DNA of 64,000 bases from Sulfuricaulis limicola (GCF_002355735.1 NZ_AP014879.1:1364001-1428000), one strand, 5' to 3'; positions 27,904-36,855 are shown, counted from the first letter of the stretch. Numbers and translations are program-made. The notes: a model not told the origin generated them from the sequence alone.

Positions 27904-28689
27904 TCATGGTTGTAGTGCCTGCCCTGTTAACTCCTGCCGGACTTCCCGCAAGCGCGCCTTGATGCGCACGGCGTTTTCGACCCCCATGCGGATCATGATC
28001 TTCTGTCCCGCTGACAACTCCTCGAGGGCAGGATCGGCAAACAGGTACATGACCTTGGGTCGGACCAGCTTGATCGCGCTCGGAATTTCCGGTGCCGCCA
28101 GGAGGTCATCAATGGCCTCGACCAAACGGTCGTTGAAGTAGCCCTTGGGGTATCCCAGATTGACGTATTCCTGCTGAAACAGCGGGTAGAAGCGCGTATA
28201 GACCGCGACCAGCTTCCGGGCATCCACGGCGTCGGACAGCAACACATAGGATTTGTAGCGCCGAAAATTGTCCGTATTGGTCAGATAGTTGTCCCCTTCG
28301 CCGGTGGCGAGGAACTGCCCTGCCACCGGCTTGAACAGCCGGTAACGCAGAGCCACGTGCTTGCGCGGCAGGTTGTCCACCGTGACCACGAAACGTCGCA
28401 CGATCTCGCGCACGTCGAAAAATTCCTGCACCGCCTGTTGCCCAAAAAAGCCTGTCAGCACATCGAGCATGGCGTCGTCACTGCTTTCCAGCGTCGGCAG
28501 TGGCTTTTCCGACGGCTCCATTTCCTTGATCGGGTGACGTATCTGCGGCTCGGGTTTGGCCTCCGGCGGTGCCTCCGCCGGAGGCGGAGCAGGTGCCGGC
28601 CCGGGTTCCGGTTGCATTTGCCAGTAGTAAAAGCCGGCGGCAATGCCGCCCAGCACCAGCAATACCATCAACCACATAGTTTTTTTCAT
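27904..28689 (-). CDS. DUF3014 domain protein, membrane-anchored
   Basis: A 261-residue protein with an N-terminal membrane anchor (residues 5-23), a Pro/Ala/Glu-rich linker (about 28-50) and a C-terminal DUF3014 domain including QEFFDVREIVRRFVVTVDNL and a GYFNDRLVEAIDDLL segment. It is predicted to face the periplasm. Function is unknown. ATG 28689 is chosen because the anchor then begins MKKTMW; the open frame extends 92 codons further without a plausible start. It is divergent from the LEA14-like gene. Confidence 0.75.
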   Translation of the reverse strand: MKKTMWLMVLLVLGGIAAGFYYWQMQPEPGPAPAPPPAEAPPEAKPEPQIRHPIKEMEPSEKPLPTLESSDDAMLDVLTGFFGQQAVQEFFDVREIVRRFVVTVDNLPRKHVALRYRLFKPVAGQFLATGEGDNYLTNTDNFRRYKSYVLLSDAVDARKLVAVYTRFYPLFQQEYVNLGYPKGYFNDRLVEAIDDLLAAPEIPSAIKLVRPKVMYLFADPALEELSAGQKIMIRMGVENAVRIKARLREVRQELTGQALQP

Positions 28690-28863
28690 GGGCGACACGA
28701 AAACAGCGTTGAGTTGAAAGGATTGCGTAAACGATTGAATACCCATCATACGACACTCGTGAAAGGAACCAAAGGGAATGATGATGCAGTCTGATAGAAT
28801 CCCCGCCATGGACTCAGGCACGCCGCACCCTGCCCGCTCCAGCCATCCATCCCGGGAATGACC

Positions 28864-29313
28864 ATGAGAAAAATCGTCGCGCTGTTTATTGTCATGCTGC
28901 TCAGCGGCTGTGCGGCGCTGCAGTCCGCCATCGAAACGCCGCATGTGACCCTGAACAACCTGCAAGTGCTTGACATGACGCTGCTGGAACAGCGTTACGC
29001 GGTGACGCTCCGGGTGCAGAATCCCAATCCGATACCGCTCCCGATCGCGGGCATGAACTTCCAGCTCGACATCAACGACTCGGAACTGGGACGCGGCGTG
29101 ACCAACCAGGCGGTGACGGTGCCGGCCTACGGCGAGGCCCTGGTGAAGGTGAATGTGGCGAGCAGCCTGATGCGGATCTTCAACCAGATTCGGGCGCTGG
29201 AGAGCAGCAAAGGCGAGAGCCTGCGTTACCGGCTGTCCGGTGGGCTCAGCATTTCCGACCGCATGGGAAAATTACCTTTTGAATACCGCGGTGATTTCAG
29301 CCCGCGGCGCTGA
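28864..29313 (+). CDS. LEA14-like (WHy domain) lipoprotein
   Basis: About 149 residues. It begins with a lipoprotein signal ending LLSGC (lipid Cys near residue 17), then a water-stress-and-hypersensitive-response domain recognised by RVQNPNPIPLPIAGMNFQLD, the NPN signature of LEA type 2 proteins. Such bacterial lipoproteins are common and are linked to desiccation tolerance by homology only. An ATG two codons upstream (28858) is equally possible. Confidence 0.8.
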   Translation: MRKIVALFIVMLLSGCAALQSAIETPHVTLNNLQVLDMTLLEQRYAVTLRVQNPNPIPLPIAGMNFQLDINDSELGRGVTNQAVTVPAYGEALVKVNVASSLMRIFNQIRALESSKGESLRYRLSGGLSISDRMGKLPFEYRGDFSPRR

Positions 29314-29332
29314 CTATCCTGCCTGAAGTGAC

Positions 29333-29749
29333 TCAGCCGCCGGTGCGCAGCGAAGAAGTTGTTTGTTGCTTGTGGGATTTGACCACCTTGCCGTCCGGCT
29401 CGATGTAGCAACTGAAATCGTACGTAATCTCGGCCCCCGCCTGCCCCATTTCGCCGACGCGCACGCCTTCGACGTATTGCGCTCCCTGGGTCGCGTGCGC
29501 TTCACCGGAGTTTACGATGCGGGCATACGCCGGTCGCTCGGCCGCTGCCAGCGCCGCGCCCTGACAGGCCTTGAGCGCCTGGTATTCCGCGGGATGCAGC
29601 AATTTTTCCCTGGCGTCGCGAACCGTGGGAATTTTGTCGGCGAGCAGCGCCAGCACGACCAGGGCGAAAACCAGCGGGAACAGGATGCGCTCGATACGAA
29701 AGCGCGGCCTGGCGTTCGGGTTGGCGGGAGAGTATCTCGGTTCTTCCAT
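29333..29749 (-). CDS. Hypothetical single-pass membrane protein
   Basis: A 138-residue protein that I do not recognise. It has a basic N-terminus, one membrane segment (about residues 23-41, FPLVFALVVLALLADKI) and a periplasmic part with two cysteines (KACQGAAL and DFSCYIEPDG) that could form a disulfide. The last 20 residues are polar (KSHKQQTTSS). It lies between the convergent LEA14-like gene and an HbpS-like gene. A weak TTG two codons upstream is the alternative start. Confidence 0.55.
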   Translation of the reverse strand: MEEPRYSPANPNARPRFRIERILFPLVFALVVLALLADKIPTVRDAREKLLHPAEYQALKACQGAALAAAERPAYARIVNSGEAHATQGAQYVEGVRVGEMGQAGAEITYDFSCYIEPDGKVVKSHKQQTTSSLRTGG

Positions 29750-29798
29750 AAGCAACAGTGCTGTCCCGGATGATGTCGCTCTTCTGTGCCCGATCGTC

Positions 29799-30293
29799 TT
29801 ATTCCGCGAAATCGAGCCGCTCCTGCACCGCCTTGATCCCGGCCGCGGCGCAGGCCTCGTCCTTCTCGCCGCCGGGCGCGCCGCTCACGCCCACGGCGCC
29901 GATCAACGAGCCCCCGGCACGGATCGGCAGCCCTCCCTGCAGCAGCAGGATGCCGCGTACCTCGTTCAGCTCGGCACGGATATCGGCCCGGTTAGTGCGG
30001 AAATCCTGGGTGCTGACGCCGGACATGACCACTGCGCTCGCCTTGCGCTCGGCGAGTTCGATGGCATGACGCGAGACGTAAACATCGCGCAGCATCACCT
30101 GCGCATCGCCGGCGCGGTCGACCACCACCACCGCCGTGTTGTAGCCCATTTTACGGCAGGCCTCCAACGTCTGATTGGCAATGTCGCGTGCCAGATCGAG
30201 CGTCATGATCTTGGCGTTCAGCACATCTGCTGCATGCAACGGGAAAGACAGCGTCGCCCCAAGGAGCATCGGTACAAGCAAATTCATTTTCAT
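29799..30293 (-). CDS. HbpS/GlcG-like protein, exported
   Basis: A 164-residue protein of the DUF336 (GlcG/HbpS) family with a signal peptide (MKMNLLVPMLLGATL ... HAAD). Family marks are MGYNTAVVVVDRAGD, KASAVVMSG, GGLPIRAGGSLIGAVGVSGA and DEACAAAGI. Homologues include the haem-binding HbpS and proteins of unknown role near glycolate oxidase genes. AGGAG eight bases before the ATG at 30293 fixes the start. It is in the same direction as the zinc-ribbon gene upstream, 35 bases apart. Confidence 0.82.
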   Translation of the reverse strand: MKMNLLVPMLLGATLSFPLHAADVLNAKIMTLDLARDIANQTLEACRKMGYNTAVVVVDRAGDAQVMLRDVYVSRHAIELAERKASAVVMSGVSTQDFRTNRADIRAELNEVRGILLLQGGLPIRAGGSLIGAVGVSGAPGGEKDEACAAAGIKAVQERLDFAE

Positions 30294-30328
30294 GACGACA
30301 TCTCCTGCGAGTTGGGCCGCAACGTCAC

Positions 30329-30766
30329 TTAAACCGCCTTGAGCTTGTGACCGCCGCAAATGTCGCACGGCGGCAGCTCGTCCATGTCTTCCGGCAGGAC
30401 GATGCGCGTGCGGCAACCGCTGCACTCATACATGCCGGCGTGATACTTCTTCGGCGGGGGTGGCGTGATTTTCGTGATGGTGGGCTCGGCGCCGACATAT
30501 TCGGTGCTGCCGCAGTTGTCGCAGGCAGGAAGCTCGCGGTAGGTTTGCGAGAAGATCGAGCCCTGGCCGCAGCGCTTGCATTCGTAGCGGCCGACCGGGT
30601 ATTCGATGATCTCACTGGCCGCCTCCTGCTCTTTCTTGGCCTCGGCCAGGGCCAGCAATACCTCGTCGCCCAGCCGTTTGGCGCGCGCCTCGGCGGTTTT
30701 GGCCTCCATGATGGCCTTTTTCATTTCCCGGGCCAGTTCCCTGGCCCGTTCTTGTGCCGATGACAT
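30329..30766 (-). CDS. Tandem zinc-ribbon protein with coiled-coil N-terminus
   Basis: A 145-residue protein. Residues 1-55 are charged and helical (Ala/Glu/Lys/Arg-rich, probably a coiled coil). The rest holds two zinc ribbons, each C-x2-C ... C-x2-C: YECKRCG with PACDNCGS, and YECSGCR with PPCDICGG. The two ribbons look like a duplication. It resembles the DUF1451/YbeL-type zinc-ribbon proteins in layout. No catalytic site is seen; DNA, RNA or protein binding is inferred. Confidence 0.7.
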   Translation of the reverse strand: MSSAQERARELAREMKKAIMEAKTAEARAKRLGDEVLLALAEAKKEQEAASEIIEYPVGRYECKRCGQGSIFSQTYRELPACDNCGSTEYVGAEPTITKITPPPPKKYHAGMYECSGCRTRIVLPEDMDELPPCDICGGHKLKAV

Positions 30767-30817
30767 TCGGTATTCCTTCCTCTCGGGACTTGTTTTTGAT
30801 TCCGCTCGTCAACGGTT

Positions 30818-30834
30818 TCCGACACGTTGTCGGA
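30818..30834. promoter_or_regulatory. Perfect inverted repeat in divergent spacer
   Basis: TCCGACA-CGT-TGTCGGA lies in the 218-base spacer between the minus-strand zinc-ribbon gene and the plus-strand gene at 30985. Such 17-base dyads often bind dimeric regulators. No matching second copy was noticed. Confidence 0.4.
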
Positions 30835-30984
30835 TGTCCATGTACTGGTGCTGTTTCGTCATGTGACTATAACAATCACTGCTTATGTTACATGGTTTCC
30901 AGCCGCGGGCTACCTTGCCGCGGACCCAGGGAAGAACCCCCGTGATCTTATGCGGGCCCAGTCACTTGCAGCGGGAGAATGACC

Positions 30985-31215
30985 ATGCACAAGGAACATG
31001 CCGCCGACGCCGGTTTTCCGGGAATCGCGTTTGCCACCCTGCCAAAAACCGGCGAAACCGTCGCTATCCGTTATGGCGAACGAATCTACTACCGCGTGGA
31101 CTCCGCCAAAACCGCGGACGAACTGAATGCAATATACGGCGTCACGCCGGGACAGGCCAGGGCGATCCTGGCGAGCGCACTGGCCGGCTGGAAAACACCG
31201 TCGACGATCTCGTAG
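30985..31215 (+). CDS. Hypothetical small protein
   Basis: A 76-residue soluble protein with no recognised family. The C-terminal half, AKTADELNAIYGVTPGQARA, looks like a helix-turn-helix or helix-hairpin-helix segment. GGGAG lies seven bases before this ATG, which is why it is chosen over the ATG two codons upstream. It is convergent with the next gene. Expression is plausible but unproven. Confidence 0.55.
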   Translation: MHKEHAADAGFPGIAFATLPKTGETVAIRYGERIYYRVDSAKTADELNAIYGVTPGQARAILASALAGWKTPSTIS

Positions 31216-31233
31216 TCGCGTCCAGCCCGGCCG

Positions 31234-32043
31234 TCAGGCGCAGGCTTGCCAGGGCGCGGGTAGCGCCACGGCACGCAGTATCTCACCCAGCATTTGTTCC
31301 GCCGCCGGCGACAACGGCTCCTTGCGGCCCTTGCGTTCGCGGCGCAGATAAAATTCCACCAGGATAGCGCGCAGGTACTGCCGGCTGTGTTCCGGGTGCG
31401 TGTTCATGTCGCTCATGAGGTAATGAAACCGGGTCACGAACTCGGCATCGTTGAAATATGGCGTGAACACGCCACGATCGAAGACATTCTCCAGCGCGTT
31501 GAAAAATGCACGTTGGCCGGCGTGTAATTCCGGTGAATGGAAAAACTTCCAGGCATGTTCCAGGTCATGCAGGAAAAAGGCAAAGGCATGGGGCTTGTTC
31601 AGCACCGGCCGGCATAACCGCGGATACGCGGTGAGCGCAGTCACCGCACGACACCCGCGCGCCTGCATGCGCAACACTTCCAGAGGTTGCGGAATATCCT
31701 CGCGCAGGATCAAGGGCCAGGTGCCCCGCAGCCACTGAAGCAGCGCCATCGGTACATTATTGATCACGCCGCGAAACTGGTAACGCTCCAGCCAACCGGA
31801 CAGGCGTTCCCGCAAGCACTCCCCTTTCGCTGACTCCATCACACTCAGCCATTCATTGACATCGGGACGCGGGTCGTTCTTGTTTCGGCGCGAAGCAAAT
31901 TGCCGGCCGTGCGACGCAATCTGCCAATAGAAAAAATACCGGGCCGCGAATGCCATTGCATCGATCTCTCCGGCACGCCAGCGCCGTGCCAGACCGGCAA
32001 GCCGGGACAATAATTCCTGTGGAGCATCGTTTGGGCTCGACAT
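31234..32043 (-). CDS. Hypothetical protein with HDLEH motif
   Basis: A 269-residue soluble, mostly helical, basic protein that I cannot assign. A conserved-looking cluster FFLHDLEHAWKFFHSPELH near residues 155-173 has five histidines and two acidic residues arranged like a helical metal site. There are no signal peptide or membrane segments. It lies nine bases downstream of yaiI on the same strand and could be cotranscribed with it. The HD-x2-H pattern recalls Coq4-type proteins, but the rest does not match what I know of that family. Confidence 0.6.
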   Translation of the reverse strand: MSSPNDAPQELLSRLAGLARRWRAGEIDAMAFAARYFFYWQIASHGRQFASRRNKNDPRPDVNEWLSVMESAKGECLRERLSGWLERYQFRGVINNVPMALLQWLRGTWPLILREDIPQPLEVLRMQARGCRAVTALTAYPRLCRPVLNKPHAFAFFLHDLEHAWKFFHSPELHAGQRAFFNALENVFDRGVFTPYFNDAEFVTRFHYLMSDMNTHPEHSRQYLRAILVEFYLRRERKGRKEPLSPAAEQMLGEILRAVALPAPWQACA

Positions 32044-32052
32044 GTGAAGAGT

Positions 32053-32508
32053 TTACCCTGGCCTTCTGGTCCTGGTCAGGAATCGATCCAGCTGATTCGC
32101 AAATGCCTGCCGGTCGCTCAGGCTGAGCACCGCCGGACCGCCGGTGTTCACGCCGGTATTGCGCAGCTCGTCCATGAAGTTGCGCATCGTGAGGCGCTCG
32201 CGGATATTTTCGGTGGTATAGAATTCACCGCGCGGATTGAGCGCATGGCCACCCTTTTCAATCACGAGCGCCGCGAGCGGGATGTCGGCGGTGATCACCA
32301 GGTCGCCGGATTGCAACTGCTGCACGATCTTGCTGTCGGCGACATCGAAACCGGACGGCACCTGGATGGCCTTGATATAAGGGGATGACGGCGTGCGCAG
32401 CAGCTGGTTCGCCACCAGCGTCAGCAAAACCTGCGCGCGCGTCGCCGCACGAAACAGGATGTCCTTGATTACATTCGGGCAGGCATCGGCGTCGACCCAG
32501 ATCTGCAT
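32053..32508 (-). CDS. yaiI: YaiI/YqxD family protein (UPF0178)
   Basis: A 151-residue protein beginning [18 protein letters not shown], the family signature, with [12 protein letters not shown] and [19 protein letters not shown]. The fold is PIN/NYN-like and a nuclease role has been proposed, but the biochemical function is not established. It is cytoplasmic, of normal length, with the gene at 31234 directly downstream. Confidence 0.9.
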   Translation of the reverse strand: MQIWVDADACPNVIKDILFRAATRAQVLLTLVANQLLRTPSSPYIKAIQVPSGFDVADSKIVQQLQSGDLVITADIPLAALVIEKGGHALNPRGEFYTTENIRERLTMRNFMDELRNTGVNTGGPAVLSLSDRQAFANQLDRFLTRTRRPG

Positions 32509-32540
32509 TAAATCACCTGACTCCCCGATAAACCGGCTGC

Positions 32541-33563
32541 CTATTCACCCGCCTCCATGGCCCGGGCGTATTTCCCGTCACGCGCCAGGCCGTTTAGCTG
32601 GCAACGCTTCAGCAGCGCCTTCTGCGCGGCGGCAACGTTGCTTTCCTGTCCTTTCCACGCCGCCAGCACCGGCGCCTGCAGCGCTCGCCCATAGGAGAAG
32701 CTGACCTGCCACGGCTGCGGGCCCATCGCGTTCATGGCGTTCAGATGGTCGGTCGCGTCCTCCGCGCTCTGCCCGCCGGACAGGAACACGATGCCGGGGA
32801 CCGCCGCCGGCACGTAGCGCCGCAGGCAACGGAGCGTGGCCTCGGCTACCTGTTGCACGCCGGCCTGCTGCGGGCATTTCATGCCGGGAATCACCATGTT
32901 CGGCTTGAGCAGCATGCCGTCGAACACCACGCGATGGGCGTCGAGCTCGGCGAACACTGCCTCCAGCACCCGCGAGGTCACGACCTCGCAGCGGTCGATG
33001 TCATGCGTGCCGTCCATGAGCACTTCCGGCTCCACGATCGGCACCAGGTCGATCTCCTGGCACAGCGCGGCATAACGTGCCAGGGCATGGGCATTTGCGC
33101 GGATGCCGAATGCCGACGGGATATCGTGTTCGTTGATTTCGATCACCGCCCGCCACTTGGCGAACTTCGCGCCCAGCTGCTTGTACTCGGCGAGGCGCTC
33201 GCGCAGGCCGTCCAGGCCCTCGGCGACCTTGTCTCCCGGGTACAGCGCCAGCGCCTTGGCGCCCTTGTCCACCTTGATGCCGGGAGCGATACCGCGACTG
33301 GACAACAATTTGGCGAACAGCGTGCCGTCGCGCGTGCGCTGGCGCAGGGTTTCATCGAAGAGAATGATGCCGCCGATATAGCGCTCGATGCCTTCGGTCG
33401 TAAAGAGAATTTCGCGGTAACGCCGGCGGTTCTCTTCGGTGGACTCGATCTTGATCGAATCGAAGCGCTTCTTGATCGTGGGGCTGCTTTCGTCCGCGGC
33501 CAGCACCCCCTTCTGCCTTGCGACGATGGCGTTTGCCACGGACTTGAGCTCACGGATGTTCAT
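32541..33563 (-). CDS. Fructose-bisphosphate aldolase class I
   Basis: A 340-residue Schiff-base aldolase of the vertebrate/plant-like class I type, acting in glycolysis, gluconeogenesis or the Calvin cycle. [16 protein letters not shown] (near residue 19) and the active-site Lys220 in [12 protein letters not shown] are diagnostic, with VEPEVLMDG between them. ATG 33563 gives the family N-terminus [14 protein letters not shown]; the upstream extension is unrelated. This type is less common in proteobacteria than class II. Confidence 0.92.
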   Translation of the reverse strand: MNIRELKSVANAIVARQKGVLAADESSPTIKKRFDSIKIESTEENRRRYREILFTTEGIERYIGGIILFDETLRQRTRDGTLFAKLLSSRGIAPGIKVDKGAKALALYPGDKVAEGLDGLRERLAEYKQLGAKFAKWRAVIEINEHDIPSAFGIRANAHALARYAALCQEIDLVPIVEPEVLMDGTHDIDRCEVVTSRVLEAVFAELDAHRVVFDGMLLKPNMVIPGMKCPQQAGVQQVAEATLRCLRRYVPAAVPGIVFLSGGQSAEDATDHLNAMNAMGPQPWQVSFSYGRALQAPVLAAWKGQESNVAAAQKALLKRCQLNGLARDGKYARAMEAGE

Positions 33564-33652
33564 TGGCCATGACCCCCCAATGAGAATGAGTAGAACTGCA
33601 TCGCTGAAATCCCAGCATAATAACGTAATGCACCGGACGATCCGGCGAATGC

Positions 33653-34318
33653 TCAATCTTTTGCGGGAGCCATGTCCTTGATGAAGCGGTCGGCCTCGGC
33701 AATCGAGCGGTTCATGTCGGCCACCAGCGCGCTGATGTCAGCCTGGATCCTGGCGCGTTCGGATTTGAGCGAGGCGATTGCCCGGGCATTGAGGTTGTGC
33801 TTGAGAAACAGCACGCGGTCGCGAAACGCGGCCAGCACGGGGTCGAGTTTCTTTTCCGCACGCTTCATGGCGCCGATGAGTTCGCGATAGCGCGCCCGTG
33901 TCGTATCCAGCTGTTTTTGGCTGGAACGCCGCAGTTCCGGGCTGCTGTACTGGGCCAGCTCCTTGTCCCATTCCCGGAAGAGATCCTGCGCCACGCGTTC
34001 GACCTCGGTAATGCGTTTGTGCACGGCGTTGGCGCGCGCCTCGCTGTCCTCAAACTCGTCCTTGAGCTTGTTGTACTGCTGCTCCAGTTCGCCGCCGGAG
34101 AAATTCGTGACCGCGATGAATTGCGCCAATGCTGATTCGAATTGTTTCTTTGCATCCTGCTGCGCTTCACGCGCGTCTTCAACGCGATCGACCAGGATGT
34201 CACGTTTCTCGTAGCCAAACTTCTCCATCGCCCCGTAATAGGCCGACTGACAACCGGCCAGCAGCGCGGCAACGAGCAATACCGGCGTTTTCCAGGAATT
34301 CGGGAAAATCATGCGCAT
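33653..34318 (-). CDS. DUF2959 lipoprotein
   Basis: A 221-residue protein with a lipoprotein signal (LLAGC, Cys near residue 23) followed by SAYYGAMEKFGYEKRDILVD, which marks DUF2959. The rest is long charged helices, almost certainly a coiled coil (residues 45-215). Function is unknown; homologues are outer-membrane-directed lipoproteins of gammaproteobacteria. It is separated from the fba start by 90 bases on the same strand. Confidence 0.85.
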   Translation of the reverse strand: MRMIFPNSWKTPVLLVAALLAGCQSAYYGAMEKFGYEKRDILVDRVEDAREAQQDAKKQFESALAQFIAVTNFSGGELEQQYNKLKDEFEDSEARANAVHKRITEVERVAQDLFREWDKELAQYSSPELRRSSQKQLDTTRARYRELIGAMKRAEKKLDPVLAAFRDRVLFLKHNLNARAIASLKSERARIQADISALVADMNRSIAEADRFIKDMAPAKD

Positions 34319-34417
34319 TCGTGTCAGCTCCTGATTAATCCACAGACGGAGAACACAGACTGCCTCGTAGGCGTAAAATTCTCAAGAGCGGACTTTTGCC
34401 TGTTGCTGAAACAGTTT

Positions 34418-34459
34418 CACCCTCCACCAAGGTCGCGCCGGGCGCTTTGGTCGAGGGTG
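34418..34459 (-). terminator. Strong hairpin downstream of the DUF4382 gene
   Basis: CACCCTC (34418-34424) pairs with GAGGGTG (34453-34459), and inside them CCAA with TTGG and CGC with GCG, giving a long stem with small bulges. It lies 16 bases past the stop of the minus-strand DUF4382 gene. There is no clean T tract on that strand, so it may be an attenuator or stability hairpin rather than a textbook terminator. Confidence 0.4.
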
Positions 34460-34474
34460 TGCTGGACGGGATCG

Positions 34475-35491
34475 CTAGAAGTTATGCGTCGTCTCGGTTT
34501 TGGCCGTTACCGAGACCGTTGCCGTCCCGCTGAAGCCCACCATCGGAGCGTTCTGTGTGTTATCGACGATCGGGTCATCGTCCGCGGCATCGCAGGTAAA
34601 CGCCACCGTGTAATCACCGGCCTCGAGAAAGGCAGCCTTATAGACATATCTGGTGTTATCGTCGGGGTCCAGCTTCACGCTCGCGGTGGTCACGGGGTCG
34701 GGGTCAATGCCGTCAATGTCATCCGGCGTGACACCGGCGCCGCTGTACACATACACCGCCGGGTGATCGTTCACCGGGTCGCAGGTTACCGTCATCAATG
34801 TGTCATTTACCGTACCGGCGATAGATCCAGTCATGGCGTTGTCCGCCAGACGCAGCGTCGGACGGAGCATGTACTCGCCGGTGGCGGGGTCGTTGCCGGT
34901 GAAGTGCACCGACTTGCGCAGATCGAAATCGATGGTGAAATCGGCGCTCCCGCCCGCCGGAACGACGAAGCCCCGGTTGAGCTTCAGGCCGGTCTTGGCC
35001 TCGCTCGGTATGGTGAGTTCATGACACATGTCGCCCATGCCGACCATGCCGTCCATGTCCACATCAATACAGGAATCATCCTCGCCATCGGTGTCGACGT
35101 TCAGGCGGATCCAGTTGTAGCGCCCCGCCGGCAGCGTGAAATCCTGCAGCAGGAGATCGGCATTGCCGCTGTTCAGCTCCAGCAGATCGAAACGTTTCGG
35201 CGCCGGCGACGTGGCGCAGGCAGTTTCGCTCAGGATGGTTTTGGTGGCGTCCGCCGGGTCCTGGCAATAATAAAGCGTGGTGCGCTGGCCATCGGCGGCC
35301 TGGAGTTCGAGCCCGGAAAACTGGATGTATACATGTTCAGCGCTGTCTACCGGTCCATCGGTGATTTGCAGTGACAGCGTGCCGGTGCCGGCACCATCGC
35401 TGCCGCCACCACCGCCACAGCTGGCCAGCGTCAGGATCGCACCGAGCGAAACGATGACTCCAAGACGTGTGTGGAGTGCGGATGTGTTCAT
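34475..35491 (-). CDS. DUF4382 domain lipoprotein
   Basis: A 338-residue exported lipoprotein. The signal ends LTLASC and is followed by a Gly run. The DUF4382 domain covers about residues 35-190 and begins GTLSLQITDGPVDSAEHVYI. Inside it, Asp-rich stretches (DVDMDGMVGMGD) could bind calcium. The C-terminal 100 residues resemble a carboxypeptidase-regulatory-like beta domain. GGAGG eight bases upstream sets the start. Function is unknown. Confidence 0.8.
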   Translation of the reverse strand: MNTSALHTRLGVIVSLGAILTLASCGGGGGSDGAGTGTLSLQITDGPVDSAEHVYIQFSGLELQAADGQRTTLYYCQDPADATKTILSETACATSPAPKRFDLLELNSGNADLLLQDFTLPAGRYNWIRLNVDTDGEDDSCIDVDMDGMVGMGDMCHELTIPSEAKTGLKLNRGFVVPAGGSADFTIDFDLRKSVHFTGNDPATGEYMLRPTLRLADNAMTGSIAGTVNDTLMTVTCDPVNDHPAVYVYSGAGVTPDDIDGIDPDPVTTASVKLDPDDNTRYVYKAAFLEAGDYTVAFTCDAADDDPIVDNTQNAPMVGFSGTATVSVTAKTETTHNF

Positions 35492-35695
35492 GTTTATATC
35501 CTCCATCTCATCTGGTTAATTGTTATTGCCCTGGACCGGCGAATTCTCCCACTTCCGGCCTGTTCGACAACGCCTGGCGCGCCGAACGGTATATCATCCC
35601 TGATGAAACAGCCCCGGCTCCGTCAATGGCAGCCGGGATTGTGCTCGCAGACTTTTGTGCCTCAATCAGCGCCGCATGCCGGCATCAAACACGTA

Positions 35696-36157
35696 TTACT
35701 GGATCGTGAACTTGCTCGCCCCGGCGGACTTGTCGTTGGCGAAAATCTCGACCTGATAATCTCCGGCCGGCCAGCCACCGGGCATGCTGACGTGGAATTC
35801 GTTTACCGCCGGGCCATTGGCGGCGATCGTCTGGCTGGTCTCGTTCACCGTGGCAACGTTGTCACCCTTGTGGAAGGTCCACCTGGCCTTGAGCGTGGTG
35901 TTTCCGCTGCCCAGGGTTTCCACCACGGCGTAAATCGTATCGTTCCTGGCGAAGCTGGTGCTCGGCGCGGTCACGCGCTTGTCGGCACCGAGCGCATTGC
36001 CCAGATTGACGGCGGCAACGGTAACCCCGGCAGGCGCGGCAGGTTGCGTCGCCTGCGTGGCCGGTGGTGCCGCGGGCGCGGGTGTTTCCTTCTTCCCGCA
36101 GGCAACGACAGTGAGGGCAAGCAGCAAAACGAGAGAAGATGTGCGGAATGCTTTCAT
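35696..36157 (-). CDS. Hypothetical lipoprotein
   Basis: A 153-residue protein with a lipoprotein signal (LALTVVACGKK), a Pro/Ala/Thr linker (residues 22-45) and an immunoglobulin-like beta domain ending GDYQVEIFANDKSAGASKF. AAGGAG eight bases before this ATG supports the start. I do not recognise a named family. It follows the LysM gene by 40 bases on the same strand. Confidence 0.7.
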   Translation of the reverse strand: MKAFRTSSLVLLLALTVVACGKKETPAPAAPPATQATQPAAPAGVTVAAVNLGNALGADKRVTAPSTSFARNDTIYAVVETLGSGNTTLKARWTFHKGDNVATVNETSQTIAANGPAVNEFHVSMPGGWPAGDYQVEIFANDKSAGASKFTIQ

Positions 36158-36197
36158 GGATGTTTCTCCTTGTGTCCGGAATTTCCGGGCCATCGCG

Positions 36198-36422
36198 TTA
36201 CTTGGGTGGAATTTTCAGCTTCTGGCCGGGGAAGATCTTGTTGGGATCCTTGAGCAGGTCCTTGTTCGCTTCGAATATGCGCGGCCAAAGCTTGGCATCG
36301 CCGTACTCGCGCTTGGCGATTTTGGACAAGCTGTCACCGGAAACGACTGTATAAATCTTGTTCGCGGTCGAACTCGCACCGCTCTTGACGCCTGAAAAAT
36401 CGGGCATGTCGTTATCGGCCAT
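36198..36422 (-). CDS. Small LysM-domain protein
   Basis: A 74-residue protein that is little more than one LysM domain (YTVVSGDSLSKIAKREYGDA ... IFPGQKLKIP). It has no signal peptide, like the cytoplasmic Kbp/YgaU family, but the BON domain of Kbp is absent. The WPRIFEANKDLL segment is the one seen in Kbp-type LysM domains, which bind potassium in E. coli. AGGAG precedes the ATG. Confidence 0.85.
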   Translation of the reverse strand: MADNDMPDFSGVKSGASSTANKIYTVVSGDSLSKIAKREYGDAKLWPRIFEANKDLLKDPNKIFPGQKLKIPPK

Positions 36423-36533
36423 GATGTTAATCTCCTGTGTGCGTGATTACCCTTCGCCTGTTTTAACGAGGCGATTCTTTTTGTCCAGCCCGGAAGCCAG
36501 CCGTTCCGGCTCCATCCCGGAGCTGGGCGATCG

Positions 36534-36683
36534 TCAGGTTTCGGACCTGGATTTCCGCCGCATGTCAGCGGAGTGCGCGCGCTTGTAGGTCTGGATGTCC
36601 TTGAAGCGGCCATTGCTGTCGCGCACGGCGTACAGTTTGGTGCCCTTGCTGCTGCGATGCGTGGTGCGTTTTGCCTTTCCCAT
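36534..36683 (-). CDS. Small basic conserved protein, 49 residues
   Basis: It starts MGKAKRTTHRSSKGTKLYAV and continues RDSNGRFKDIQTYKRAHSAD before a basic tail. About one third of the residues are Lys or Arg. I recall near-identical short proteins in other bacteria (annotated as hypothetical), so this is probably a real gene. The GGAGG-like sequence CGGAGG lies upstream of the ATG. Nucleic-acid or ribosome association is a guess from charge. Confidence 0.7.
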   Translation of the reverse strand: MGKAKRTTHRSSKGTKLYAVRDSNGRFKDIQTYKRAHSADMRRKSRSET

Positions 36684-36790
36684 GGTTTTCCTCCGGCGGA
36701 TCGATGGATGACGGCGAACTCAGGATCAAACCGTACCAGTTGACGCTTTTCCGGTATTTTTTCCTTGACGTGGAGCAAAAACATCAGGCG

Positions 36791-36855
36791 CGCCGGCCAG
36801 GCCTGATGGTTACCCGTGTGACACCGCCCTGCCCCGGGTTCTTGCCTGGCCGGCG
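36791..36855. repeat. Long-range inverted repeat
   Basis: CGCCGGCCAGGC (36791-36802) and GCCTGGCCGGCG (36844-36855) are perfect 12-base arms around a 41-base loop, in the 192-base gap between two minus-strand genes. It lies downstream of the DUF5062 gene's stop codon (36876) and could serve as its transcription-end or stability structure. Confidence 0.5.

Noticed and set aside
36454-36480. TCGCCT...AGGCGA followed by TTCTTTTT as a terminator
   Set aside because: It would terminate plus-strand transcription, but no plus-strand gene lies upstream.
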